Source: an uncultured Aliiroseovarius sp.
Lineage (GTDB): Bacteria > Pseudomonadota > Alphaproteobacteria > Rhodobacterales > Rhodobacteraceae
DNA: 5,280 nt
Direction: 5' to 3'
Assembly (NCBI GenBank): GCA_938023895.1
Contig: CALJDH010000325.1
Coordinates: 1-5,280 of the forward strand
The notes under the pieces: model-generated
Seen by the model: only the letters and a program-made list of their open reading frames with translations
Database searches by the model: none
Told to the model about the DNA's origin: nothing
Part shown: positions 1-5,280 of the stretch, in pieces
How positions within the stretch are numbered: position 1 is the stretch's first letter
Layout: each line of letters opens with the position of its first letter
Program-made: the position numbers and the translations under genes

Positions 1-33
1 GAACGGAAGGGTTTGAAGCAGCACGTCGATCAT
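1..33 (-). CDS. Possible 5' end of a gene leaving the left edge (AEC-type transporter-like start)
   Basis: An ATG at 33-31 opens a reading frame that stays open to the window edge and encodes MIDVLLQTLPF. A weak Shine-Dalgarno (AGGG) lies about eight bases upstream. Its codons are richer in G/C at third positions than the competing plus-strand frame over the same bases. The peptide resembles the hydrophobic N-terminus of AEC (auxin efflux carrier) family permeases of Rhodobacteraceae, which often start with a similar Leu-Pro-Phe segment, but 11 residues cannot prove this. It would lie 44 bases downstream of the cupin gene on the same strand and could share its transcript. The call is tentative. 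Confidence 0.3.
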   Translation of the reverse strand, partial: MIDVLLQTLPF

Positions 34-77
34 ACGCCAAGCCCTAGCACGGAGAATTTCACTTGACCATGCGGCGC

Positions 78-392
78 TTAGGTTGGCTTGGCGTCTTCAA
101 GCAACTCGACCTCAATAAATGCGCATTCGAAGTCATTTCCATTGATCACGTCATGCTCGACACCAGCCTTGCGGTCATAGGGAACACCGTTCCTAAGCGT
201 CGCCTCGACACGCGTTCCATCGGGCAGGTCGATCTCTAGAATTCCGTCAAACATTGGAATGACAAGATAGTCATAGGCGTGCCGATGCCAGCCGGTATTG
301 TCGCCCCTTTTGGCAAAGCGCCACTCGGTGACGCGCATCCGGTCGTTTTCAAGCAGCACCGTTCCCACGGCGGTTCCATTTGCGTCGCACAT
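78..392 (-). CDS. Small single-domain cupin protein
   Basis: This 104-residue protein is about the size of one cupin beta-barrel and has no signal peptide or membrane segment, so it is probably cytoplasmic. The first cupin motif is around residues 30-50, with Gly-Trp-His-Arg-His (His36, His38) and Asp41 in the region where the usual metal-binding Glu sits. The second motif is around residues 77-84, with Gly78, His80 and Asn84. Three His plus an acidic residue would suit binding of one metal ion. The start is supported by a strong ribosome binding site (AGAAGGAGG) six bases upstream of the ATG. It lies 81 bases downstream of the mbfA-like gene on the same strand with no clear terminator between them, so co-transcription is plausible. 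The family covers enzymes, sugar-binding proteins and sensors, and the sequence does not reveal a substrate. The fold call is firm; the function is unknown. Confidence 0.85.
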   Translation of the reverse strand: MCDANGTAVGTVLLENDRMRVTEWRFAKRGDNTGWHRHAYDYLVIPMFDGILEIDLPDGTRVEATLRNGVPYDRKAGVEHDVINGNDFECAFIEVELLEDAKPT

Positions 393-473
393 GATCGCCT
401 CCTTCTGTAAGGCAATCCTGCGTGCGGAGCGCTGTTTCGGTTATCGCCAGTCGCGATGAAACGTCGGACCAGC

Positions 474-1451
474 CTAGCCGCCGCCAATAAGCGCGCCGGC
501 TGCGAAGACCAGTGCGCCGCCCACGACAACTTGCAGTGTCGCGCGCATGAAGGGGGTTTGCATGAAGCGGTTCTGGATCCACACAATTGCCCAAAGCTCG
601 ACGAAGACGACGAGGATCGCGATGGTCGTGGCGGTCCAGAAATCGGTGATCAAGTAGGGCAGCGCGTGGCCCAAGCCACCCAGCGTGGTCATGATGCCCG
701 AGGCAAAGCCGCGTTTCACAGGGCTGCCGCGCCCCGACAGCTCGCCATCATCCGAGGCCGCTTCGGTGAAGCCCATCGAGATCCCCGCGCCCACACTGGC
801 CGCAAGCCCGACAAGGAACGTGGTGTGCGTGTCCTGCGTGGCGAAGGCAGTGGCGAAGATCGGCGCAAGGGTCGAGACCGAGCCGTCCATCAGCCCGGCC
901 AGACCCGGCTGCACCCATGTTAGGATGAACTGACGATGGGCGGCTTCATCTTCGCTTTCGCGGGCGCTGTCATCCAGATGTTTGGCTTCCAGATCGACCG
1001 CGGCGTGGGCGTGGTCGGCCTCGGCGGCGGCCAGATCGCCCAGAAGCTTGCGGGTATTTGCATCCGATGTGCGGTCGGCAGCCTTACGATAAAACTGCTC
1101 GGCTTGGCGTTCCATCTCGCGGGCCTCGCCCCGGATGGTTTCTAGGCCAAGGTTCTCGACCAGCCAGATCGGGCGGCGGGCATAGAAGCCTGCCACGTGT
1201 TCGCGGCGGATCAAGGGGATGACGTCTCCGAAGCGCACTTTGTGGGCCTCGATCAGCAGACGACGATGCTCGTCTTCTTCCTCGGCCATGCCATCGAACA
1301 CTTTCGCGGACGAGGGGAACTCTTCCCGTAGATGCTCGGCATACTGCCGATAGATCCGCGCGTCGTCTTCCTCGTTCGAAATGGCCAGCGCGAGGATTTC
1401 CTGTTCGGATAGATCGGAAAAACGGCGGCGATGCAGGGTAGCGGACAGCAT
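474..1451 (-). CDS. mbfA: Membrane-bound ferritin / VIT1-CCC1 family iron exporter (MbfA type)
   Basis: This 325-residue protein joins two domains. Residues about 10-160 form a cytosolic ferritin-like (rubrerythrin-type) helical bundle with Glu27/Glu28, an ExxH motif at Glu59-His62, a Glu-rich helix at 105-120 and a second ExxH at Glu144-His147; these would make a di-iron site. Residues about 178-325 form a VIT1/CCC1-type membrane domain with the Met-Asp-Gly signature at 188-190, the Gly-Phe-Thr-Glu-Ala-Ala segment at 227-232 and about five hydrophobic helices. MbfA proteins of Bradyrhizobium and Agrobacterium export iron across the inner membrane and protect against iron and peroxide stress under control of Irr. 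The length and domain order match that family. An AGGAG sits about six bases upstream of the ATG, and an Irr-type box lies just upstream of that, which agrees with the assignment. The next gene downstream on this strand encodes a cupin. Confidence 0.92.
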   Translation of the reverse strand: MLSATLHRRRFSDLSEQEILALAISNEEDDARIYRQYAEHLREEFPSSAKVFDGMAEEEDEHRRLLIEAHKVRFGDVIPLIRREHVAGFYARRPIWLVENLGLETIRGEAREMERQAEQFYRKAADRTSDANTRKLLGDLAAAEADHAHAAVDLEAKHLDDSARESEDEAAHRQFILTWVQPGLAGLMDGSVSTLAPIFATAFATQDTHTTFLVGLAASVGAGISMGFTEAASDDGELSGRGSPVKRGFASGIMTTLGGLGHALPYLITDFWTATTIAILVVFVELWAIVWIQNRFMQTPFMRATLQVVVGGALVFAAGALIGGG

Positions 1452-1465
1452 GGAAAGCTCCTGAA

Positions 1466-1480
1466 TTAGAATGGTTCTAA
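1466..1480. promoter_or_regulatory. ICE / Irr-box-like iron control element
   Basis: TTAGAA-TGG-TTCTAA is a perfect 6-3-6 inverted repeat. It agrees with the core of the iron control element known from Irr-regulated genes of alphaproteobacteria (roughly TTTAGAA-N3-TTCTAAA); only the outermost base on each side differs. Its inner edge is 14 bases upstream of the MbfA start codon, so it overlaps the likely promoter or start of transcription, a position that suits a repressor. Irr represses mbfA under low iron in the studied species. The site is also upstream of the divergent plus-strand gene and could affect it. The repeat is seen directly; Irr binding is inferred. Confidence 0.75.
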
Positions 1481-1506
1481 CTTATGGTTTTGAAATGGGA
1501 AGGCAA
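1479..1506 (-). promoter_or_regulatory. Candidate promoter of the mbfA-like gene
   Basis: On the minus strand TTGCCT (1506-1501) is followed after 16 bases by TAAGTT (1484-1479), a modest match to sigma-70 type -35 and -10 boxes. The -10 box overlaps the edge of the Irr-type inverted repeat, so a bound regulator would block the polymerase. Transcription would start inside the repeat, leaving a leader of about 20 bases. The box match is only moderate and other choices are possible. Confidence 0.3.
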
Positions 1507-1534
1507 GCCCGCAATTTCAACGACTTCCATTTCA
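1491..1534. repeat. Inverted repeat in the divergent control region
   Basis: TGAAATGG (1491-1498) and CCATTTCA (1527-1534) are perfect 8-base inverted arms. They extend by GAAG/CTTC to 12 and 11 bases if one G is bulged out. The loop is about 21 bases. The right arm ends at the Shine-Dalgarno region (1534-1541) of the short plus-strand leader ORF. It may be a hairpin in the leader of the plus-strand transcript or a binding site for a dimeric regulator. There is no T-run, so it is not a terminator. Confidence 0.45.
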
Positions 1535-1547
1535 GGTGGAGTTTTGT

Positions 1548-1577
1548 ATGTCTAACAATGACATCGAAGAGGATTGA
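1548..1577 (+). CDS. Possible nine-codon leader ORF ahead of the two-helix membrane protein
   Basis: ATG at 1548 encodes MSNNDIEED and ends with TGA at 1575-1577, one base before the ATG of the downstream gene. It has its own Shine-Dalgarno (GGAG, 1538-1541) six bases upstream. The arrangement would suit translational coupling to the next gene. The peptide is acidic and hydrophilic, without runs of one amino acid that would suggest classical attenuation. It may also be chance, or mark a frameshift in an older N-terminus. Confidence 0.25.
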   Translation: MSNNDIEED

Positions 1578-1578
1578 A

Positions 1579-2364
1579 ATGCAGAACCCGATTGTAAAGA
1601 AATATGGACCTTACTTGCTGAATACCCCCATTGGGATGTTCATCGGTGTGATTACCGGGATTGTTCTGAGTTGGATCTTGTCAGGCGAGTTCGGGACGGA
1701 GTGGACACGGCTGTACACGTTCGTTGTGACGGCGTTGATTTCACTGGCCGTCGCGGGGTTTGCATTATTTGGGGTGTTCATAAGCATAGGCACGCAGTTC
1801 GAGCGAGATGAGGAGGCGCGGCGACGGAAGTTGATGGCCGCGAATGCGCTTTTACCTAGCGCTCTATCTGGGATGTGCAAAACGTTTATGAGTGGAGCAA
1901 AAGCGTCGGTGGAGCTTGCCGAGAATGATGCGCTCAGAGAAGACCCTGAATTCGAGAAGTCGACCCGCGCGGATCTAATGCTATCAGAAAGCGTTCTGCA
2001 GACCATTCGCGATGTTATTGAACAACACCATCGGGATCAGGCCGAAGTAGCGCACAGGCTTTCTGATCTACTGAAACTGCACCAAGTATACTTTGCGCGC
2101 TGGCAGGGCGAGTTTGATGATGAGGAGATGCTTGTCTCGGAAGAACAAAATTTTGAAAGGACCGTCAACTGGGCTGGTCTATATGCTGTTTCTGAAACGA
2201 TGTTCAACTATGCTCGAGAACGTGGGGATATGAAGCCGATTGACCAGAGTGGTGTTGTTCGAGCTTTAAAATTTACCGTGAATCCACACTTTTTGCGGCA
2301 TGAGGACGAGTATTTACGCGAAGCCAAAAGTGAGGAGAGGTGGCTGCAGGAAAACGTGCGGTAG
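1579..2364 (+). CDS. Unrecognised inner-membrane protein with two N-terminal helices and a long cytosolic domain
   Basis: This 261-residue protein matches no family I can name. Hydrophobic segments at about 17-35 and 46-72 look like two membrane helices joined by a short loop. The rest (about 73-261) is hydrophilic, highly charged and probably mostly helical. It begins with a basic stretch (Arg81-Lys84) that would favour a cytosolic location, and includes an aromatic-rich part around 195-212. No Cys pair, nucleotide-binding loop or obvious catalytic motif is visible. The start at 1579 is chosen because AAGAGG sits six bases upstream; earlier in-frame ATGs at 1471 and 1558 have no well-placed site, and the former lies inside the Irr-type box. 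Hand counts of three 60-base lines give 47-52% GC against 63% for one line in the dehydrogenase gene, so it may be horizontally acquired. The upstream neighbour is the divergent iron exporter gene. It ends at a strong terminator shared with the convergent gene. Confidence 0.8.
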   Translation: MQNPIVKKYGPYLLNTPIGMFIGVITGIVLSWILSGEFGTEWTRLYTFVVTALISLAVAGFALFGVFISIGTQFERDEEARRRKLMAANALLPSALSGMCKTFMSGAKASVELAENDALREDPEFEKSTRADLMLSESVLQTIRDVIEQHHRDQAEVAHRLSDLLKLHQVYFARWQGEFDDEEMLVSEEQNFERTVNWAGLYAVSETMFNYARERGDMKPIDQSGVVRALKFTVNPHFLRHEDEYLREAKSEERWLQENVR

Positions 2365-2371
2365 ATAGTAA

Positions 2372-2393
2372 AAAGGGGGCCGAGGCCCCCTTT
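2372..2393. terminator. Bidirectional intrinsic terminator between convergent genes
   Basis: AAAGGGGGC (2372-2380) pairs perfectly with GCCCCCTTT (2385-2393) around a four-base CGAG loop. On the plus strand the stem is followed by TTTGTGTT, and on the minus strand by TTTTTAC, so it can stop transcription from both sides. It begins eight bases after the stop codon of the membrane protein gene and is 21 bases past the stop codon of the dehydrogenase gene. Confidence 0.9.
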
Positions 2394-2413
2394 GTGTTGG
2401 ATGGTCGTGTGGA

Positions 2414-3526
<1,113 letters not shown>

Positions 3527-3699
3527 GTTCATACTCCTCTGTTGGTTGTCGCAAGAGTGGGCGAAAAACCGATGAAGTTTCAAGCAGCCAGCGACACGCA
3601 TTTGTACAAGCGCGACATTGAAAAGGAAATCCTTTGCTGTTCGGGGATGGTCGCGTTTGACGAAGCCGCGCTAAGGCGTTTTCTAATCCCGAAACGCAA

Positions 3700-3729
3700 A
3701 CGGGCGGCGCATCCTTGCACCGCCCCCGT
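3700..3729 (-). terminator. Likely intrinsic terminator of the cytochrome gene
   Basis: On the minus strand a GC-rich hairpin begins 16 bases after the cytochrome stop codon: ACGGGGGCGGTGCA (3729-3716) pairs with TGCGCCGCCCGT (3711-3700) around a four-base loop, with two bulged G and one G-T pair. TTTGCGTTT follows, a broken T-run, so termination may be incomplete. It separates the cytochrome gene from the dehydrogenase gene downstream. Confidence 0.65.
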
Positions 3730-3745
3730 CCTGTTCGCTCCGCGC

Positions 3746-4192
3746 TTATTTTTTGCGGTAGTCGTCGTGGCAGGCTTTGCAGGTGCCGCCGATCTGACCC
3801 AAAGCCGCGCCAATCGCGCCTTGTTCGGTGATCTCGGCAACGCCTTTGGCCGCCACAACCATGTCGTCGGCTTTCTTGGCGAAATCATCCCAGTTTTCCC
3901 AGATTGCGGGCAGGGCTTCGGTTGCGGGATCGGTTTCGTTGGCTTCGAACACAGCGGGTACCATCATGCCTTGATCGGCGATGGTCGCGACGGCTGCATT
4001 GGCCTTATCCGCGTCAAACGCCATCTCGCCTTTGGCCATGCCCGCTAGCGTTTTCATCGAGCCGCCAATGGCCTTCATTACCTCCATCCGCTTTATCACG
4101 GCGGGGTTTGTGGCGTCTGTGTGTGCGGCAAGTCCGCTTGCCATAGTGATGCTGGCGAGGGTTGCGAAAGCGAGAATGCGTGCAGAATTCAT
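3746..4192 (-). CDS. Periplasmic class II cytochrome c (cytochrome c'/c556 family)
   Basis: This 148-residue preprotein has a Sec-type signal peptide (residues 1 to about 22, cleavage likely after Gly-Leu-Ala), so the mature protein of about 126 residues is periplasmic. The haem motif is near the C-terminus, Cys138-Lys-Ala-Cys141-His142, followed by Asp-Asp-Tyr-Arg146, the class II pattern of a four-helix bundle with C-terminal haem. His142 is the proximal ligand and Arg146 corresponds to the proximal Arg of cytochromes c'. In the first helix Arg35 is followed four residues later by Met39, at the place where cytochromes c' have a non-ligating residue such as Leu. A Met there suggests a six-coordinate, electron-transferring c556 type rather than a gas-binding c'. 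The start at 4192 has AAAGGA six bases upstream and begins the signal peptide; an upstream in-frame ATG at 4246 would add 18 residues unlike a signal peptide and lies upstream of the likely -10 box. It has its own candidate promoter and terminator. Confidence 0.9.
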   Translation of the reverse strand: MNSARILAFATLASITMASGLAAHTDATNPAVIKRMEVMKAIGGSMKTLAGMAKGEMAFDADKANAAVATIADQGMMVPAVFEANETDPATEALPAIWENWDDFAKKADDMVVAAKGVAEITEQGAIGAALGQIGGTCKACHDDYRKK

Positions 4193-4222
4193 ACCTAGTC
4201 CTTTCAGGCGATGGTGACTCGT

Positions 4223-4292
4223 TTCCCCAATTGTATGCATATGCATCTATTTTCGAAATCACAGGATCGTGATCTGCATAGATGTGGGGGAA
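4223..4292. repeat. Nested inverted repeats between tetR and the cytochrome gene
   Basis: Three pairs of inverted arms are nested around one centre: TTCCCC (4223-4228) with GGGGAA (4287-4292), CATCTAT (4244-4250) with ATAGATG (4278-4284), and ATCAC (4258-4262) with GTGAT (4269-4273). Two perfect palindromes also lie inside: ATGCATATGCAT (4235-4246) and TTTCGAAA (4251-4258). The block overlaps the likely cytochrome promoter, so operator sites are one explanation. It may instead fold in the 3' region of the tetR transcript; no T-run marks it as a terminator. The regulator is unknown. Confidence 0.45.
4230..4258 (-). promoter_or_regulatory. Candidate promoter of the class II cytochrome gene
   Basis: On the minus strand TACAAT (4235-4230) is a five-of-six match to the -10 consensus. 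Seventeen bases upstream is TTTCGA (4258-4253), a weak -35 box. The 12-base palindrome ATGCATATGCAT fills most of the spacer from the -10 side, a typical place for an operator. Transcription would start near 4223, giving a leader of about 30 bases. The weak -35 box suggests an activator or an alternative choice. Confidence 0.4.
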
Positions 4293-4327
4293 GTTTGCCG
4301 AAAGGGGCGTATCGGACAGGGCCGAAT

Positions 4328-4906
4328 TTACAGGGCGTGGACGCCGCCCAGAACCAGATCTGTCACCAGATCGGCATAGTCTTCGCGGTTCAGCCCTTTT
4401 CCGGGGCGGTTCCACATATAGTACCAGTTCAGTATGCCGAAAACTGACATGGTCACAGCGCGCAGGTTGGCGCCGTTTTCAAAACGTTCAGGCGCTTCGG
4501 CCTTCAACGCCGCGCCCATCATGTCGATCAGGCGACGCTGCAAATCCACCAGAGGCGCCTGTTGTTCGGGCTCTAGAACGGTCAGGCTGTCCAGCTGCAA
4601 TTTGTGCTCGGCATCCGCGCCTTTATAGGCGACCAAAATGGCGCGGACCAAACCCCTCAGCCCATCGGTTTCAGGGGCGGCTTCAACGTCGGCCACCAAT
4701 TTGGACAGATGGTGGTCGAGAATGTCGTAAAGCAGGGCCTCTTTGCTGTCATAATAGTGATAGATCAGCGCTTTCGAGACCCCGCAATGCTTGGCGGCAG
4801 CCGTCATGGACGCGCGATCAAACCCGTGCTCTGCGAAATAGGCCGCTGCCCCCTTGCGGATGGCAGCGCGTTTTTCTTCGTGATCACGGGCGATCCCACG
4901 TGGCAT
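4328..4906 (-). CDS. TetR/AcrR family regulator, probably of phenylacetate catabolism (PaaR-like)
   Basis: This 192-residue protein has the usual TetR length. The N-terminal DNA-binding domain spans about residues 10-60, with the helix-turn-helix at about 34-53 containing Cys-Gly-Val-Ser-Lys-Ala-Leu-Ile-Tyr-His-Tyr-Tyr, the most conserved TetR signature. Residues 80-192 form the helical ligand and dimer domain, with an aromatic-rich segment (Trp161-Tyr-Tyr-Met-Trp165). The start codon lies three bases beyond the paaK stop, and its Shine-Dalgarno (AAGGAG) overlaps the end of paaK, so the two are surely co-transcribed and probably translationally coupled. TetR-type PaaR regulators of other bacteria respond to phenylacetyl-CoA, the product of PaaK; the same role is inferred here from position only. 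Its operator would be expected upstream of the paa genes, outside the window. No clear terminator is seen after its stop codon. Confidence 0.93.
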   Translation of the reverse strand: MPRGIARDHEEKRAAIRKGAAAYFAEHGFDRASMTAAAKHCGVSKALIYHYYDSKEALLYDILDHHLSKLVADVEAAPETDGLRGLVRAILVAYKGADAEHKLQLDSLTVLEPEQQAPLVDLQRRLIDMMGAALKAEAPERFENGANLRAVTMSVFGILNWYYMWNRPGKGLNREDYADLVTDLVLGGVHAL

Positions 4907-4909
4907 GGA

Positions 4910-5280
4910 TTACTCCTTCGGGCGGTTATCAACGACCCTTACAGCCTTACCCTCGCTTCGTGCAACCTTACCACCCTCGGCAACATGCACTTTGGCGCTG
5001 ACACCCACGTTGGATTTTACCTTGCCGGACAGGGCGCGGGCGGCGGCTTCGGCGCCGTCTTGCGACTGACCTTCGGCCATTTCCACATGGATGTGCATTT
5101 CGTCCATACGACCCGGGCGGACCAGTTCGATCTGGAAGTGGGGACTTAGGGCAGGCACGTCCATCAGCTGTTCTTCGATCTGGGTCGGGAAGACGTTCAC
5201 GCCGCGCAGGATGATCATGTCATCCGAACGGCCGGTGATTTTCTCCATCCGGCGCATCGAGCGCGCGGTGCCCGGCAGCA
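4910..5280 (-). CDS. paaK: Phenylacetate-CoA ligase, C-terminal part (5' end beyond the window)
   Basis: About 122 C-terminal residues of an enzyme usually about 435 long are present; the frame is open to the right edge. The enzyme joins phenylacetate to CoA using ATP, releasing AMP and pyrophosphate, which is the first step of aerobic phenylacetate breakdown. The visible part begins with Leu-Pro-Gly-Thr-Ala-Arg-Ser and continues with Lys-Ile-Thr-Gly-Arg-Ser-Asp-Asp-Met, the hinge before the C-terminal lid domain of this adenylate-forming family, then Arg-Gly-Val-Asn-Val-Phe-Pro-Thr-Gln-Ile-Glu, highly typical of PaaK. Near the end Arg-Ser-Glu-Gly-Lys-Ala holds the expected catalytic Lys (about residue 111 of the visible part). 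The tetR gene follows after three bases in the same operon. An internal ATG at 5257 is not the start, since conserved sequence continues upstream of it. Confidence 0.95.
   Translation of the reverse strand, partial: LPGTARSMRRMEKITGRSDDMIILRGVNVFPTQIEEQLMDVPALSPHFQIELVRPGRMDEMHIHVEMAEGQSQDGAEAAARALSGKVKSNVGVSAKVHVAEGGKVARSEGKAVRVVDNRPKE

Noticed and set aside
443..457. ATCGC-CAGTC-GCGAT inverted repeat between mbfA and the cupin gene
   Set aside because: The five-base stem has no following T-run on either strand, so it is too weak to call a terminator or operator.
456..923. Plus-strand open frame of 155 codons
   Set aside because: It lies antisense to the VIT1-type membrane domain of mbfA and its translation is a charged Arg/Gly/Asp-rich mixture typical of shadow frames.
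1611..2006. Minus-strand open frame of 131 codons inside the two-helix membrane protein gene
   Set aside because: Its product is Ser/Asn/Ala-rich without a domain, it has no supported start, and the plus frame has membrane helices, a ribosome binding site and a terminator.
3527..3601. N-terminal extension of the dehydrogenase to ATG 3601
   Set aside because: The added residues are not family-like, and GAGGAG is positioned for the ATG at 3526.
3602..3609. TTGTACAA palindrome in the gap upstream of the dehydrogenase
   Set aside because: Eight-base palindromes are expected by chance at this scale, and no promoter boxes or second copy support it.
4290..4327. Possible terminator after the TetR stop codon
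   Set aside because: TTCGGC occurs twice as a direct repeat, but there is no stable stem followed by a T-run.
4282..5149. Two plus-strand open frames opposite tetR and paaK (4282-5001 and 4604-5149)
   Set aside because: Both are antisense to genes with firm family signatures, and the translations show no domain.

Overview
The window looks like chromosomal DNA from an alphaproteobacterium, most likely of the Rhodobacterales (Roseobacter/Paracoccus-like). This rests on the GC-rich coding sequence, a membrane-bound ferritin (MbfA type) gene with a near-consensus Irr iron box in front of it, a glutathione-dependent formaldehyde dehydrogenase close to a c-type cytochrome, and a phenylacetate-CoA ligase followed directly by a TetR regulator. 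It is an inference from protein style and gene content; there is no rRNA or other taxonomic marker.

Layout. Positions 1-1451 are read on the minus strand: the MbfA-type iron exporter (474-1451), then a small cupin protein (78-392), then possibly the first 11 codons of a further gene (1-33) that runs off the left edge. A divergent control region (1452-1578) holds the Irr-type box, an inverted repeat and a possible nine-codon leader ORF. From there a gene for an unrecognised two-helix membrane protein (1579-2364, about 50% GC by hand-counted samples) runs on the plus strand. It meets the formaldehyde dehydrogenase gene head-on at a strong bidirectional terminator (2372-2393).

Positions 2414-5280 are again minus strand: the C-terminal part of phenylacetate-CoA ligase (4910 to the right edge), a TetR regulator three bases behind it (4328-4906), a 135-base gap with a dense set of inverted repeats and a good -10 box, a periplasmic class II cytochrome c (3746-4192) with its own terminator, a 219-base spacer that includes that terminator, and the class III alcohol dehydrogenase (2414-3526).

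Functionally there are three modules: iron efflux and peroxide protection (MbfA, perhaps with the cupin); C1/formaldehyde or S-nitrosoglutathione detoxification (class III dehydrogenase, possibly linked to the cytochrome); and the end of a phenylacetate catabolic operon with its likely regulator. The least explained part is the two-helix protein and its leader region. No tRNA, rRNA, CRISPR array, insertion sequence or phage gene was seen, and no intergenic gap exceeds 300 bases. I found no clear sign of a new multi-gene system; most of the window is recognisable metabolism.
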